A DNA stretch of 64,000 nucleotides from Saprospiraceae bacterium (GCA_021298335.1 JAJTEZ010000001.1:1-64000); one strand, 5' to 3'; counted from the first letter of the stretch, positions 37,568-47,358 are shown. Numbers and translations are program-made. Notes: generated by a model not told the origin, from the letters alone.

Positions 37568-37885
37568 ATGAAGATTTTGTACAATGTAACTGTAAAAGTG
37601 GATGAAGCAATTCATTTGGAATGGCTGGCCTGGATGAAGCAAAAACACATCCCAGACGTCATGCGTACCGGATGCTTTGAATCTTATAGAATCATGCGTA
37701 TTTTAGGAGATGACAATGAGCACGGAGTGACATATGCCATGCAGTATATTTCACCGGATCAGGAGGCATTTCAGACTTACCAGAAGGAATTTGCTAAGAC
37801 ACTTCAACAAGACCATGCGGATACATTCAAAGACCGGTACGCCGCCTTTCGTACGCTTATGCAGATAGAAGAGGAAGGGAAATAA
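37568..37885 (+). CDS. DUF4286 family protein
   Basis: 105 residues matching the DUF4286 pattern: MKILYNVTVKVDEAIHLEWLAWMKQ at the start, HIPDVMRTGCFES, and a YAMQYISPDQEAFQTYQ segment in the middle. The fold is probably a ferredoxin-like alpha-beta dimer of the kind seen in small monooxygenase-like proteins, but no activity is known. No signal peptide. Its last 29 bp overlap the convergent histidine kinase gene, showing how tightly this genome is packed. Confidence 0.88.
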   Translation: MKILYNVTVKVDEAIHLEWLAWMKQKHIPDVMRTGCFESYRIMRILGDDNEHGVTYAMQYISPDQEAFQTYQKEFAKTLQQDHADTFKDRYAAFRTLMQIEEEGK

Positions 37886-39023
37886 CGAAAGTAGTTCTTT
37901 CGTGGGGTACGGATTCCTTAACCCAGATTTTTCCTTTGTGGTATTCTTCAACAATGCGTTTGGCCAGGGAGAGACCTAAGCCCCAGCCGCGTTTTTTTGT
38001 AGAGTAGCCGGGCTGGAAGATTTTCTTAAACTGATTCAAAGGAATGCCATGTCCGGTATCAGAAATCCATACCTCGACATGGTTGTTTGTCAAATGAAGC
38101 GTACAGCTGATGTTCCCCTTTCCATTCATGGCGTTTAATGAGTTGTTAATGATGTTTTCAATAACCCAGGAAAATAAGTGACGATTCATTCCCACCAAAA
38201 CGTCATTTTCAGGACGTTCAAAGTGAAAAGCCACCTTTGAAGGCGCCAGTTCCTGCATGTATCGGCCGACATCTTCAATTGTCTCAAACAAAAATACCGA
38301 CTCCAGAACCGGTACTGAACCAATTTTTGAAAACCTGTCGGCAACCAACTCAAGCTTACCCACATATTTTTCCATGTTTTCTATCATCTGCCCCATTGCC
38401 TCTTTGTCGTCGATACACTCTTTCATATTTTCAATCCCAAACAGCAAAGCGCTGATGGGCGTACCAAGCTGATGGGCTGTTTCTTTTGCCATTCCAGCCC
38501 AGACTTTACTTTGTTCAGATTTTTTAAATGCATTAAACATCAGATAGCCCAGCAAGATATACATACCCACCAACAGCGCCAGAATGCCTGGAAAATATTC
38601 GAGGTATCGGATATAAGGTGATTCGAGATAGTAAATATATTTATAGTAATCCCGCCCTTCCAGTGGAACACTCCCCGATGACAAAAACTCTTTTCTTTTT
38701 TGTGCCAGAAATGTCGAATCTGTATTTAGTGAGGCGGGTTCAAAATGATGCCCTTCCAGTCTTCCTTTCTCTCCTTCCAGAATAATCGGGACGGACAAGG
38801 TGTCCTGAATGTAAAAGATTAATTCATAGAGATCTGATTCGCTCTTTGTTTTAGCAATTTTTAAGGCCAGGGACTGTAAAATCACACGCTTTTTTTCCAT
38901 ATCCTTGAATGCCGAAGCAAGCCAGAATGAGTAACCCACGGTAAACGCGAGGATGGCTGTACCAATGATAATCAGTATTGCTTTTCCTGAATTGTTATGG
39001 GTACTGTATAACGACATTTGCAA
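37857..39023 (-). CDS. Sensor histidine kinase (orphan)
   Basis: 388 residues. Two membrane helices (about residues 14-35 and 143-165) bracket a ~105-residue periplasmic sensor. The H-box is ETAHQLGTPISALL, the HQLGTP variant frequent in Bacteroidota kinases rather than HExRxPL. The ATPase domain shows the N box (ENIINNSLNAM), G1 (DTGHGIP), F box (FKKIFQPGYST) and G2 (GWGLGLSLAKRIVEEY). It autophosphorylates on the His and passes the phosphate to a response regulator, but no regulator gene is adjacent. It begins 34 bp downstream of the outer-membrane protein gene, so it is probably co-transcribed with it. Confidence 0.92.
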   Translation of the reverse strand: MQMSLYSTHNNSGKAILIIIGTAILAFTVGYSFWLASAFKDMEKKRVILQSLALKIAKTKSESDLYELIFYIQDTLSVPIILEGEKGRLEGHHFEPASLNTDSTFLAQKRKEFLSSGSVPLEGRDYYKYIYYLESPYIRYLEYFPGILALLVGMYILLGYLMFNAFKKSEQSKVWAGMAKETAHQLGTPISALLFGIENMKECIDDKEAMGQMIENMEKYVGKLELVADRFSKIGSVPVLESVFLFETIEDVGRYMQELAPSKVAFHFERPENDVLVGMNRHLFSWVIENIINNSLNAMNGKGNISCTLHLTNNHVEVWISDTGHGIPLNQFKKIFQPGYSTKKRGWGLGLSLAKRIVEEYHKGKIWVKESVPHERTTFVISLPLLSA

Positions 39024-39057
39024 AAACCCTGTGAATGCTTTGTGTTAGCCTGGCGCT

Positions 39058-40077
39058 TTAGAATAGAGTGACGCTCGTTCCAATCATAAACGTATTGAAA
39101 TTATAATTGGGATTTTTATCAAAGAAATCAGAGAAAGAATAACGGCACATGACATTCAGTCCCGCCAGACTTACATTGGCGCTGGCGCCATACAGCCAGT
39201 TATTTAAGTGAAAATCAGAATATCGCTGTGTGTGAATGTGGTCTTCTCCTGCTTTAAAGCTTGTTTTCTGTACAGAATGCAAGCGGTAGCCGGCATAGCC
39301 ACCGAGTTCCAGTTTCAATTTTCTTGACAGGGAAAATCTGAAATTTACCGGCAAATTTATATAACCTACATTCAATTTAGGGTGCTTAGTCGTGTTTTCC
39401 AGAACGACAAACTCCGGGCCTTCCACAGAAGTTTCATTCAGCACAACATCATTCTGAAACGAAAAGCGATTGATGAGCCACGAGACTCCAAAGATAAATG
39501 CTACTCGGCTGTGTTTTCCGCCCAGGCGAATTTTTTTGACCAATCCCAGATCCCAGTACCACGAACCTCCAGTATTGATTTTTGGGTATGTAAATCCAGA
39601 GATAGGGTCAGAGTCGTTGTATAAACTGTTGATCCCAAATTGTATGCGAAGCCCGGTGTCTGATTTCTTTTTAAAGGGCGCAAATTTTGAAACATGAAAA
39701 TCACCCCCCTCATCTTCTTCCACTACTTGATTTTTTTCATCGTTCCATTCGTCCTGTATTTCTATCGTTTCAGATTCTATTGCAACAGGAACTTCCACTT
39801 CTTCGGCTTGCGCAGTTTCTTCCGCTGGCTCAATACGCGCAATTTCTTCGTCTACGAGCAGAGCAACAGAATCCAGTTGATTGAGACGTGCTGACAATGT
39901 TTCAGATTCCGAAAACAGTTTCATAGATTCAATATTTTCGCGGACTCTTGCAGAAGACTCCTGAAGATAGATCAGGCTTTCAACGGATATCTGCTGTCCG
40001 AAGGATTGACTCTGAACCAGGATAAAACTGATTGACAGAATGGAAAGCGATAGATATTTGGCAGAATAACGCATCAT
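39058..40077 (-). CDS. Outer-membrane beta-barrel protein with N-terminal coiled coil
   Basis: 339 residues. A signal peptide (YLSLSILSISFILVQSQSFGQQ) is followed by a helical region (about 30-75, SARVRENIESMKLFSESETL) and an acidic linker (about 75-125). A ~200-residue barrel comes next, with alternating aromatic strands (WYWDLGLVKKIRLGG, NFRFSLSRKLKLELGG) and a final Phe (IGTSVTLF). The terminal strands resemble the PorT/OMP_b-brl_2 type of porin-like protein. Cargo or ligand is unknown. It sits between a lipoprotein gene upstream and a histidine kinase gene downstream, a group that might form an envelope-sensing unit (inference). Confidence 0.75.
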   Translation of the reverse strand: MMRYSAKYLSLSILSISFILVQSQSFGQQISVESLIYLQESSARVRENIESMKLFSESETLSARLNQLDSVALLVDEEIARIEPAEETAQAEEVEVPVAIESETIEIQDEWNDEKNQVVEEDEGGDFHVSKFAPFKKKSDTGLRIQFGINSLYNDSDPISGFTYPKINTGGSWYWDLGLVKKIRLGGKHSRVAFIFGVSWLINRFSFQNDVVLNETSVEGPEFVVLENTTKHPKLNVGYINLPVNFRFSLSRKLKLELGGYAGYRLHSVQKTSFKAGEDHIHTQRYSDFHLNNWLYGASANVSLAGLNVMCRYSFSDFFDKNPNYNFNTFMIGTSVTLF

Positions 40078-40147
40078 ACAAAGATTAAGGTCAGTAAAAT
40101 ATTCTCAAAAATAAAAGAAAAGCGTGTCAAAGACTGCTAATAAAGCG

Positions 40148-40663
40148 TTAAAAAGCCGCATATCCAAACTCAAGTCTGGCCGTCAAAGGACCAGGAACAA
40201 ATTGTCTGACATTGATTCTGATTTCCAGGTCAATAGTTTCCTCCTGAAAAAGGTCTTTCAACTGAGTGGTACTGGAGAGCATTCTGAGTTCCTTACCAAC
40301 AGACAGAGGTACCTGATCCAGGTAAAACATTTCCCGCTTTACTGAAGGATTCTTTCGGGAAACGGCATACACAGAAATCCGACTGATGAAATCAAAGTTT
40401 ACATTCAGAAATTTATCCCGCAGTAGCCCTTTTGAGGCAAGCAAACTTTGCACTTGAGAGGTATCAAGGTTGTACCGGGCAGCGTTTTGAGAAAAAAAGA
40501 CTGGAACATTTCTGAGCAAAAAGTAGTGCGTTTCGACAGTATTTAAGCCGGAAGGGACATCAAATTCGGCGTCTAGTTCCGCAATAAATTTTACTGGAGT
40601 TTCTTTTTCGCAGGAAAAAAGGAAAGGAATCAGGAAGAAAAAACCCAGCAAATAATTGCGCAT
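40148..40663 (-). CDS. Unknown lipoprotein
   Basis: 171 residues from ATG 40663 (MRNYLLGFFFLIPFLFSC), giving a standard lipoprotein signal with the lipidated Cys at residue 18; an ATG five codons upstream is possible. The mature part is beta-rich (VKFIAELDAEFDVPSG, NVNFDFISRISVYAV, LEIRINVRQFVPGP), suggesting a small beta-sandwich, and ends LEFGYAAF. I do not recognise a family. It precedes the outer-membrane protein gene by 70 bp on the same strand, so the two products may meet at the outer membrane. Confidence 0.65.
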   Translation of the reverse strand: MRNYLLGFFFLIPFLFSCEKETPVKFIAELDAEFDVPSGLNTVETHYFLLRNVPVFFSQNAARYNLDTSQVQSLLASKGLLRDKFLNVNFDFISRISVYAVSRKNPSVKREMFYLDQVPLSVGKELRMLSSTTQLKDLFQEETIDLEIRINVRQFVPGPLTARLEFGYAAF

Positions 40664-40700
40664 AAAAACAGGAATCATTAAATGATTAACGTCCTGAGAG

Positions 40701-40708
40701 TATATTTG
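40701..40708 (+). promoter_or_regulatory. Candidate -7 box for the GCS2-CBS gene
   Basis: TATATTTG matches TAnnTTTG, 76-83 bp upstream of the ATG at 40784 in the divergent gap with the lipoprotein gene. No TTG at the expected distance. Confidence 0.4.
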
Positions 40709-40783
40709 TTATATAAGAGCAGAAAGATTTATATATTTAACCAATGAATGGCCTTTTTTTTGTAGGTAAAAAGTAAACCGATT

Positions 40784-42694
40784 ATGGGAGAACAAAAAGT
40801 GTCTCTGGTCAATGATCAAAAACAAATGCAACGATTTGTAAAATCTTTGCTGCAGGACGTGAGGGCTCTAGAACAGATGCTCGAAAAAGGATGGTTTGAG
40901 TCGGACATCATACGGATCGGAGCAGAGCAGGAGATGGTGATGGTTGATAAAACTACGTTTAAGCCGGCTCTGGTTGCGATGCAGGCACTTGATCAGATGC
41001 AGCACTACCCATGGGTAGAAACAGAGCTAGCCAAATTCAATTTGGAAACCAACATTGAGCCAAAGGAGTTTTCCGGAAAATGTTTTTCCCTGCTCGAACA
41101 GGAAAACACGGAAAAGCTCGATAAAATACAGGAAGTACTCGATGGTATGGATGCGTCAATTGTGCTGACAGGAATACTTCCCACACTCAGGAAGTATCAC
41201 CTGGAAATGGAAAACCTGACGCCTAAAAAGAGATATTTTGCTTTAATGGAAGCGCTGAACCAACAACTCATAGGTCAGTCGTATGAGTTGAGAATCGTCG
41301 GCATTGATGAGTTGCTGGTAAAGCACAGCTCACCATTGCTTGAAGCTAGCAACACATCTTTCCAGGTACACCTTCAGGTTTCGCCTGAGGAATTTGTCAA
41401 AATGTACAACATTGCACAGGCACTGGCAGGCCCTATGATGGCTATTTCGGCAAACAGCCCGATAGTCTTTGGAAAGAGGTTGTGGCATGAAACGCGGATC
41501 GCGCTGTTTCAACAATCATTGGATACTCGAACGACTCATGACCACATGCGGGAAAGAAGTCCGCGGGTAAGTTTTGGAAGGGACTGGATTCATGAGTCTA
41601 TCCTGGAGATTTACAAGGAAGATATTGCACGGTTCAGGGTGCTATTGAGCAGTGATGTCGAGGAGGATTCACTAGCAATGATAAAGGAAGGAAACGTTCC
41701 AAAATTGAGGGCATTGCAAGTGCACAACAGCACAGTTTATCGCTGGAACAGGCCATGTTATGGAATCAGTGAAAACGGTAAACCACATTTGCGGATTGAA
41801 AACAGAATCCTCCCTTCAGGGCCCACAGTGCTTGATGAAGTGGCTAATGCCTGTTTTTGGTTGGGGTGCATGATAGGTATGGCTGAAGAGGTAGACGATA
41901 TCAGGAACAAAATGTCTTTTGTCGATGCAAGAGACAATTTTGGTAAGGCAGCCAAATTTGGTATAGATTCAAAATTTACCTGGTTTCACGACAGGAAAGT
42001 ATCTGCTGAAGAGTTGATAAAAGAGTTGTTGCCTGTAGCACGCAAAGGCCTTACCTTAAGAAATGTGGCTGAAGAGGATATAAACCGGTACCTTGGTGTA
42101 ATTGAACAGCGGGCAGACAAAAATATGACCGGGGCAAGGTGGATGCTCCGTGCCTATACAAAGCTGATTGAAACAGCCAACACAGACGAGGCATTGAGTG
42201 TGCTAACGGCGACAATGATAAAAAATCAGCAATCAAACAGGCCTGTCCACGAGTGGGAATTGCCTAATGCCCATGATTTAACGATGTATCGTCCTTCCCA
42301 CCTGAAAGTGTCGGAGTTTATGCTTACGGATCTGTTTACAGTACAGAAAGACGACATTGTCGATTTAGTGGCAGAACTAATGGACTGGAATACCATCAGA
42401 TATACCCCGGTAGAAGACACAAAGGGAAGACTCGTGGGCCTTGTCACGGCACGCATGGTGCTTCGACATTATATTAAAACGAGGGAGGCGCCTAAAAAGA
42501 CAGTTCTGGTATCTGATATTATGATTAAAAACCCCATCACAGTCACACAAGAAACCAATATTCTGGAAGCAATGAAGCTGATGAGGGAAAACAGAATTGG
42601 CTGTCTTCCTGTAGTAAATGGTGAAGAGCTTGTGGGATTAATCTCCGAGTCAGAATTTTTAGGGATCACAGCACGACTTATTCAGCAGTCTTGA
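40784..42694 (+). CDS. Glutamate-cysteine-ligase-like (GCS2) protein fused to a CBS domain pair
   Basis: 636 residues. The N-terminal ~490 form a GCS2-type carboxylate-amine ligase: RIGAEQEMVMVD (ATP/metal Glu motif, about residue 45), ETNIEPKEFSG, SFQVHLQVSPEEF and GISENGKPHLRIENRILPSG-like segments. The C-terminal ~135 residues are two CBS motifs (MLTDLFTVQKDD and IMIKNPITVTQETN, each followed by a VGL[VI]-type strand). CBS pairs bind adenosyl ligands such as AMP or ATP and probably regulate the ligase. The family joins an amino acid to gamma-glutamate or a similar acid; whether it makes gamma-glutamylcysteine here is not certain. It is convergent with the GT9 gene, overlapping by 13 bp. 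Confidence 0.85.
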   Translation: MGEQKVSLVNDQKQMQRFVKSLLQDVRALEQMLEKGWFESDIIRIGAEQEMVMVDKTTFKPALVAMQALDQMQHYPWVETELAKFNLETNIEPKEFSGKCFSLLEQENTEKLDKIQEVLDGMDASIVLTGILPTLRKYHLEMENLTPKKRYFALMEALNQQLIGQSYELRIVGIDELLVKHSSPLLEASNTSFQVHLQVSPEEFVKMYNIAQALAGPMMAISANSPIVFGKRLWHETRIALFQQSLDTRTTHDHMRERSPRVSFGRDWIHESILEIYKEDIARFRVLLSSDVEEDSLAMIKEGNVPKLRALQVHNSTVYRWNRPCYGISENGKPHLRIENRILPSGPTVLDEVANACFWLGCMIGMAEEVDDIRNKMSFVDARDNFGKAAKFGIDSKFTWFHDRKVSAEELIKELLPVARKGLTLRNVAEEDINRYLGVIEQRADKNMTGARWMLRAYTKLIETANTDEALSVLTATMIKNQQSNRPVHEWELPNAHDLTMYRPSHLKVSEFMLTDLFTVQKDDIVDLVAELMDWNTIRYTPVEDTKGRLVGLVTARMVLRHYIKTREAPKKTVLVSDIMIKNPITVTQETNILEAMKLMRENRIGCLPVVNGEELVGLISESEFLGITARLIQQS

Positions 42695-43668
42695 GGCATT
42701 AGGTCGTCTACTGTGATGACCAGATCGTTCATACAGCGAAAGTGTGATTTTGGACAATGATGGAACCCGAGTTTTGAGCATGGCCGGCAGGAAAGACCTT
42801 CTACTTCGAGGTTCGTGGAGACGTCAGGAACATTTTTACCATAGTAGGGAGACATTCCAAACGTGGGTGTGGTGTTTCCCCAAAGTACGACAATTTCTTT
42901 TTTAAGAGCGGCAGCTATATGCATCATGCCAGTGTCTCCGGTGACGACTTTGGAGGCAAGCTTTAAGATTCCTGCACCTACGCCAAGGCTGGTTTTGCCG
43001 CAAAAGTTGAGTGTTTTGTCCGGATGTTTCTTTTGCAGTTCTTCCGACAGAGCAAGTACATCATTACCGCCCAGCAGTACAACGGGAAGAGAAGATTTGG
43101 CAATAATATCCGTACATTTTTCTTTAGGAATGCGTTTTGTAGTATAGGTAGCCCCTAGCACGAGGGCAATAAACTGAATTTCTTTGACTAATCTGAATGC
43201 TTCTTCTCTTTCATTCCGGCTGAAAAAGTAGTCTAAACCTTCTCCATCATCCACAACACCAACCGGCCGAATTGCCTCAAAATATCTGTCTACAATGTGA
43301 TTGATTTTTGGCATAAAGCTCCGTTTGAGCCTTACAGTCAACCATTTTTCAACATTTAATTTTTGGTAGGTCAGGGTGTTTTTGCAGACACCTTTACTGA
43401 TGAGGACCGAGCTCAGGTTTTTCTGGAGGTCTACAACCAGGGTAAAGTTTTCCTTTCTCAGTTGGGAGATTGTATGCCACAAATTGTGATGAAGGGTGTG
43501 AATCTTGTCGACATATGGGTTGTTGGCCAGAACATTCTGGTAAGAAGCCTTTACCAGCAAATGTACTTCGGCGTCCAATTGTTTTTTGAACACTCGAATC
43601 ACGGGTGTAATCAGGACAATATCTCCAATAGAGCTGAAACGAATCAAAAGAATTTTCTGTCGGGACAT
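42682..43668 (-). CDS. Glycosyltransferase family 9 (heptosyltransferase-like)
   Basis: 328 residues from ATG 43668 ([22 protein letters not shown]), the typical GT9 start; an ATG 11 codons upstream lies inside the thiolase gene. Diagnostic parts are the N-terminal RFSSIGDIV motif and the donor-site [16 protein letters not shown] (about 250). A Cys-rich tail ([20 protein letters not shown]) is common in this family. GT9 enzymes add heptose or related sugars to the lipopolysaccharide inner core at the cytoplasmic membrane face. It lies 4 bp after the thiolase stop, so it is transcribed as the last gene of the beta-oxidation unit, an unusual functional mix. Confidence 0.85.
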   Translation of the reverse strand: MSRQKILLIRFSSIGDIVLITPVIRVFKKQLDAEVHLLVKASYQNVLANNPYVDKIHTLHHNLWHTISQLRKENFTLVVDLQKNLSSVLISKGVCKNTLTYQKLNVEKWLTVRLKRSFMPKINHIVDRYFEAIRPVGVVDDGEGLDYFFSRNEREEAFRLVKEIQFIALVLGATYTTKRIPKEKCTDIIAKSSLPVVLLGGNDVLALSEELQKKHPDKTLNFCGKTSLGVGAGILKLASKVVTGDTGMMHIAAALKKEIVVLWGNTTPTFGMSPYYGKNVPDVSTNLEVEGLSCRPCSKLGFHHCPKSHFRCMNDLVITVDDLMPQDC

Positions 43669-43672
43669 CCGG

Positions 43673-44845
43673 TCACGATAGGTTTTCGATAATACCGGCA
43701 ATACCCTGCCCGCCTCCTACACAGGCTGTAATCATACCGTATTTTTTTTGTCTTCGTTTCAGTTCGTTCATAGTTTGGATGGCTAGTTTTGCTCCGGTGC
43801 AACCCAAAGGATGTCCGAGAGCTACTGCCCCTCCGTTTACATTGACGAGTTCAGGGTTGAGACCAGCTTCCTGCATCACAGCAAGGGCCTGCACCGCAAA
43901 GGCTTCGTTCAGCTCGATCAAATCAATATCTGCAAGGGATAATCCTGCCATTTTCAGTGCTTTTGGAATTGCCACAACAGGACCGATACCCATAAACAAA
44001 GGGTCAACCCCCCCTACGGCATAAGATACCCATCTGGCAGAGGGTGTGAGTTGAAGAGTCTGAAGCATTTCTTCACTTACGACAAGTATAAAAGCTGCTC
44101 CATCTGATGTTTGAGAAGAGTTACCGGCAGTCACAACACCATTCAATTTGAACGCTGGTTTTAGTCGGGCCAGAGCCTCCAGTGTTGTGTCGGCACGCAC
44201 CCCTTCGTCAGTATCCACAACCCACTCCTTTTCCACTCTGGCGCCATCTATTACTGACACATCTTGTACTTTTACAGGTATAATTTCCTCTGTAAACTTA
44301 CCTGAAAGAATGGCCTGATGTGCAAGCTGATGTGAGCGAACCGAAAACAAGTCTGCCTGTTCCCGGTTAATCTGGTATTTTGCCGCAACAGCTTCCGCTG
44401 TATGGCCCATGGACACATGATAGTTCATGTTTTCCATGGTTGCTGCATAGCTTGGGGCCAGTTTATAACCTGTCATGGGAACGAGAGACATGGATTCAGT
44501 GCCTCCTGCTATAAAACAGTGCCCCATTCCTGCCTGAATTTTTGCAGCCGCAATGGCAATAGCTTCAAGTCCCGAGGCACAATACCGGTTGATGGTGATG
44601 CCGGGGACTGTCTCACCCAGAGCCCTCGCTGCGATGAGACGGCCAACCTGCAAGCCCTGTTCCCCTTCCGGGTTAGCACAGCCTACAATCACATCATCAA
44701 TGACAGCAGGGTCAAGCTGTGGTACATTTTTGACCAAATGGCGAATGATTTCAACAGCAAGGTCGTCCGATCTGAAATTTCGAAATCCTCCTTTTTTCGC
44801 TTTTCCTACAGCCGACCTAAAACCAGTGACAAGATATGCGCTCAT
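43673..44845 (-). CDS. Acetyl-CoA acyltransferase (3-ketoacyl-CoA thiolase)
   Basis: 390 residues of the thiolase II family. The nucleophile Cys is in [12 protein letters not shown] (about residue 90). The second catalytic set is [12 protein letters not shown] (about 344) with the C-terminal CVGGGQGIA. The loop [11 protein letters not shown] and long-chain-type features suggest a degradative FadA/FadI role: it cleaves 3-ketoacyl-CoA to acetyl-CoA and a shortened acyl-CoA. It sits 25 bp downstream of the HAD-ECH fusion gene, the enzymes for the preceding beta-oxidation steps, confirming the pathway. Biosynthetic acetoacetyl-CoA thiolase is less likely in this context. Confidence 0.93.
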   Translation of the reverse strand: MSAYLVTGFRSAVGKAKKGGFRNFRSDDLAVEIIRHLVKNVPQLDPAVIDDVIVGCANPEGEQGLQVGRLIAARALGETVPGITINRYCASGLEAIAIAAAKIQAGMGHCFIAGGTESMSLVPMTGYKLAPSYAATMENMNYHVSMGHTAEAVAAKYQINREQADLFSVRSHQLAHQAILSGKFTEEIIPVKVQDVSVIDGARVEKEWVVDTDEGVRADTTLEALARLKPAFKLNGVVTAGNSSQTSDGAAFILVVSEEMLQTLQLTPSARWVSYAVGGVDPLFMGIGPVVAIPKALKMAGLSLADIDLIELNEAFAVQALAVMQEAGLNPELVNVNGGAVALGHPLGCTGAKLAIQTMNELKRRQKKYGMITACVGGGQGIAGIIENLS

Positions 44846-44870
44846 GATAAATTTTTATACATGAAGTAAA

Positions 44871-47249
44871 TTAGTTTCTTAATGGCTTATTATTTACAAG
44901 CAAGTATTGAATTCTGTCCAGAGTTTTTTGGTTTCCGAGCAATTGTAAAAATGGCTCTCTTTCCAGATCAAGCAAATATTGTTCGCTTACTTTTTGCTGA
45001 CTGGTCAGATCCCCGCCACATAATACAAAGGCTATTTTTCGGGCAATTTCTACGTCATAGGCCGACATATAGCCCCCCATAAAAAACTCATTGATGGCAG
45101 TATACAAAGCGCCAAGTCCAGTTCTCCCTAAAACTACTACTTCCTTTTTTGCTGGTGCCACATAGGTTTCCGAGAGATCTACTACTTTTTTCCGTGCTTC
45201 AAACAATATTTTAGGTTGGAAAATTTCAACAGTGTCTCTTTCTGGAAGAAGGTAGCCGTGCTGGTAACCTTCATAGCCTGATGTTGAAACGGTAGCTGTT
45301 GCTATCACCTTCAGTTTTTCAAGCAGTGTTGGTATTTGTACATCTCCGTCAAAAAAAGAATCCGATGCCCGGACAGCAAACTCTTTGGTTCCTCCACCTC
45401 CCGGAATCAGGCCAACACCTACTTCTACCAGTCCAATGTAGGATTCAGCGGCACAAACGGCAGCATCTGTGTGCATCAAAATTTCACAGCCGCCTCCAAA
45501 AACGTAGCCCTGCGTAGCAGTTACGATGGGAAAGGGAGCTGTTCGCAATGCCATATTAATCTGTTGAAAACCATGCACCATTTCCTCGAGTTTAGCAAAA
45601 TCTTTCTGCATTGCCGCCATGCCTACAGCCATGAGGTTGGCACCGACAGAAAAGTTTTTTGCATTATTACCTATGACAATGCCTTTCCAGCCATGGTCTT
45701 CACAAATCCGTAGTGCTTCAAGAGCCCCTTCGCCAACCCCTTCGCCAATCGTATTTGATTTGGCGGTAAATTCAAAACAAAGTACTCCATCTCCTATATC
45801 ATGAAGCGTGCACTCGCTGTTTTTATACACCTGTGACTGATTTCGGATCAGATTAAGTACAATTTGTTTATCGGATCCGGGCAGGAGAACATAGTCCTGA
45901 ATATCGATATCGTAGTACCATTTTTTTCCGCTACGTTCTACATAAAACGAGGTAAGGCCTCTTTCCAACATGTTGTGTATCCATGCTGGCAATGTAAGAC
46001 CGGATTGCGCTATCAGTTCAGCCCCATCTTTAAGGCCAAGAAGGTCCCAGAACTCAAACGGACCGTATGTCCAGGCATAACCTGATTTCATGGCCATATC
46101 TATGCTGTACATGTTTCCGGAAATTTCGGGAATTCGGTTGGCTGCGTAGCACATGATGCCACATAAGAGTTCTCTCACAAAGTGGCCTGAGGAGTCTTCG
46201 CAAAGCATCATTTCCCTAAACCGCTTATCCATCATCTCGACTTTTTTGGCGATGGCTACGACTGGAATCTGAGGTTTTGATGCGGGTTTGTACTCAAGAG
46301 TTTGAAGGTCCAGCGCAAGAATCACTCTTTTTCCTTTTTCATCACGCTGTTCAGTTTTTTTATAATAACCCTGACCCGATTTATCTCCCAGGAAAGAGTT
46401 TTCCAGTAAGAAGGCTGTTGAGCGTGGCATGGCACGATCTTTCAGCTGCCTGACATATTCGTCGTCTGGGCAATTTTCTATCACACCTCTGGTCACACGC
46501 ACACTGGTATCAAGTCCTACGAGGTCGAGCAACCGGTAACTGCCAGTGTTGGGCCATCCAATAGGCTCTCCGGTAATTTTATCTACTTCTTCTATGGAGA
46601 GATTATATTTTTCTGTAAGTTCTGCAACTTTATTGCCGGAAAAAAAACCGATTCTATTCGCGATAAATGCAGGTGTATCTTTACACAACACAGTCCTTTT
46701 GCCAAGAAAAGTTTCTCCAAACTCCATCAGAAAACTCACCACATCTTCTTTTGTTCCCTCGTGGGGAATGATTTCAAGCAAAGGCATATAACGGGCCGGA
46801 TTAAAAAAATGCGTACCACAAAAATGACTCTTAAAATCATCAGACCGTCCTTTAGCAAGCTGCGATAAAGGAATTCCCGAAGTATTTGTTGTCACTAAAC
46901 TTCCGGCTTTTCTGAGCTGATCGACTTTTTCAAACATAGCTACTTTTGCATCTGCTAGTTCAATGATCACCTCGATGATCCAATCTGCATGTTGAATCTC
47001 TATTAAATGGTCGTCAAAATTGCCCACTTGTATGCGCGAAACCAAATCTTTCGAGTATAAAGGGGAAGGTGTAGTCTTTACGGAAGCATCCAGTGCTTTT
47101 TGTGCAACAGAATTTCTGTTCTGCTTGCTGTCCTTGGGCAAGACATCCAGCATCAATACTTCAAATCCGGCGTTTGCCATGTGGCATGCAATACCAGACC
47201 CCATGACTCCGGATCCCAAAACTGTGATCTTTTGAATTTTCCTTCCCAT
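44871..47249 (-). CDS. 3-hydroxyacyl-CoA dehydrogenase / enoyl-CoA hydratase fusion
   Basis: 792 residues from ATG 47249 (MGRKIQKITVLGSGVMGSG); an ATG 21 codons upstream would only prepend unrelated residues. The N-terminal half is the NAD-binding dehydrogenase (GSGVMGSGIA), with HFFNPARYMPLLEII and the C-terminal HAD helix domains. The last third is a crotonase domain (SVGANLMAVGMA, GYVFGGGCEILMH, GLIPGGGGTKE). The order dehydrogenase-then-hydratase is the reverse of E. coli FadB and common in Bacteroidota. It hydrates enoyl-CoA and oxidises the L-3-hydroxyacyl-CoA. The thiolase gene follows after 25 bp. An operator-like palindrome and a small-RNA-like transcript lie upstream. Confidence 0.95.
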   Translation of the reverse strand: MGRKIQKITVLGSGVMGSGIACHMANAGFEVLMLDVLPKDSKQNRNSVAQKALDASVKTTPSPLYSKDLVSRIQVGNFDDHLIEIQHADWIIEVIIELADAKVAMFEKVDQLRKAGSLVTTNTSGIPLSQLAKGRSDDFKSHFCGTHFFNPARYMPLLEIIPHEGTKEDVVSFLMEFGETFLGKRTVLCKDTPAFIANRIGFFSGNKVAELTEKYNLSIEEVDKITGEPIGWPNTGSYRLLDLVGLDTSVRVTRGVIENCPDDEYVRQLKDRAMPRSTAFLLENSFLGDKSGQGYYKKTEQRDEKGKRVILALDLQTLEYKPASKPQIPVVAIAKKVEMMDKRFREMMLCEDSSGHFVRELLCGIMCYAANRIPEISGNMYSIDMAMKSGYAWTYGPFEFWDLLGLKDGAELIAQSGLTLPAWIHNMLERGLTSFYVERSGKKWYYDIDIQDYVLLPGSDKQIVLNLIRNQSQVYKNSECTLHDIGDGVLCFEFTAKSNTIGEGVGEGALEALRICEDHGWKGIVIGNNAKNFSVGANLMAVGMAAMQKDFAKLEEMVHGFQQINMALRTAPFPIVTATQGYVFGGGCEILMHTDAAVCAAESYIGLVEVGVGLIPGGGGTKEFAVRASDSFFDGDVQIPTLLEKLKVIATATVSTSGYEGYQHGYLLPERDTVEIFQPKILFEARKKVVDLSETYVAPAKKEVVVLGRTGLGALYTAINEFFMGGYMSAYDVEIARKIAFVLCGGDLTSQQKVSEQYLLDLEREPFLQLLGNQKTLDRIQYLLVNNKPLRN

Positions 47250-47321
47250 TTTACCAACAGAGTGATTACAGCATAAAATTAGTAAAAATTTAGGAACGAG
47301 ATTTACAAACAACCCAAAAAG

Positions 47322-47336
47322 TTAACCCCGGGTTAA
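47322..47336. promoter_or_regulatory. Operator-like palindrome upstream of the beta-oxidation operon
   Basis: TTAACCC-C-GGGTTAA, two perfect 7-bp arms around one base, 73-87 bp upstream of the fusion gene's start. It lies just downstream of a weak -7-like box on the minus strand, where a repressor would overlap the transcription start. The cognate regulator is not in the window. Confidence 0.45.
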
Positions 47337-47358
47337 AAAAACAATGTTGTTGATGGGA

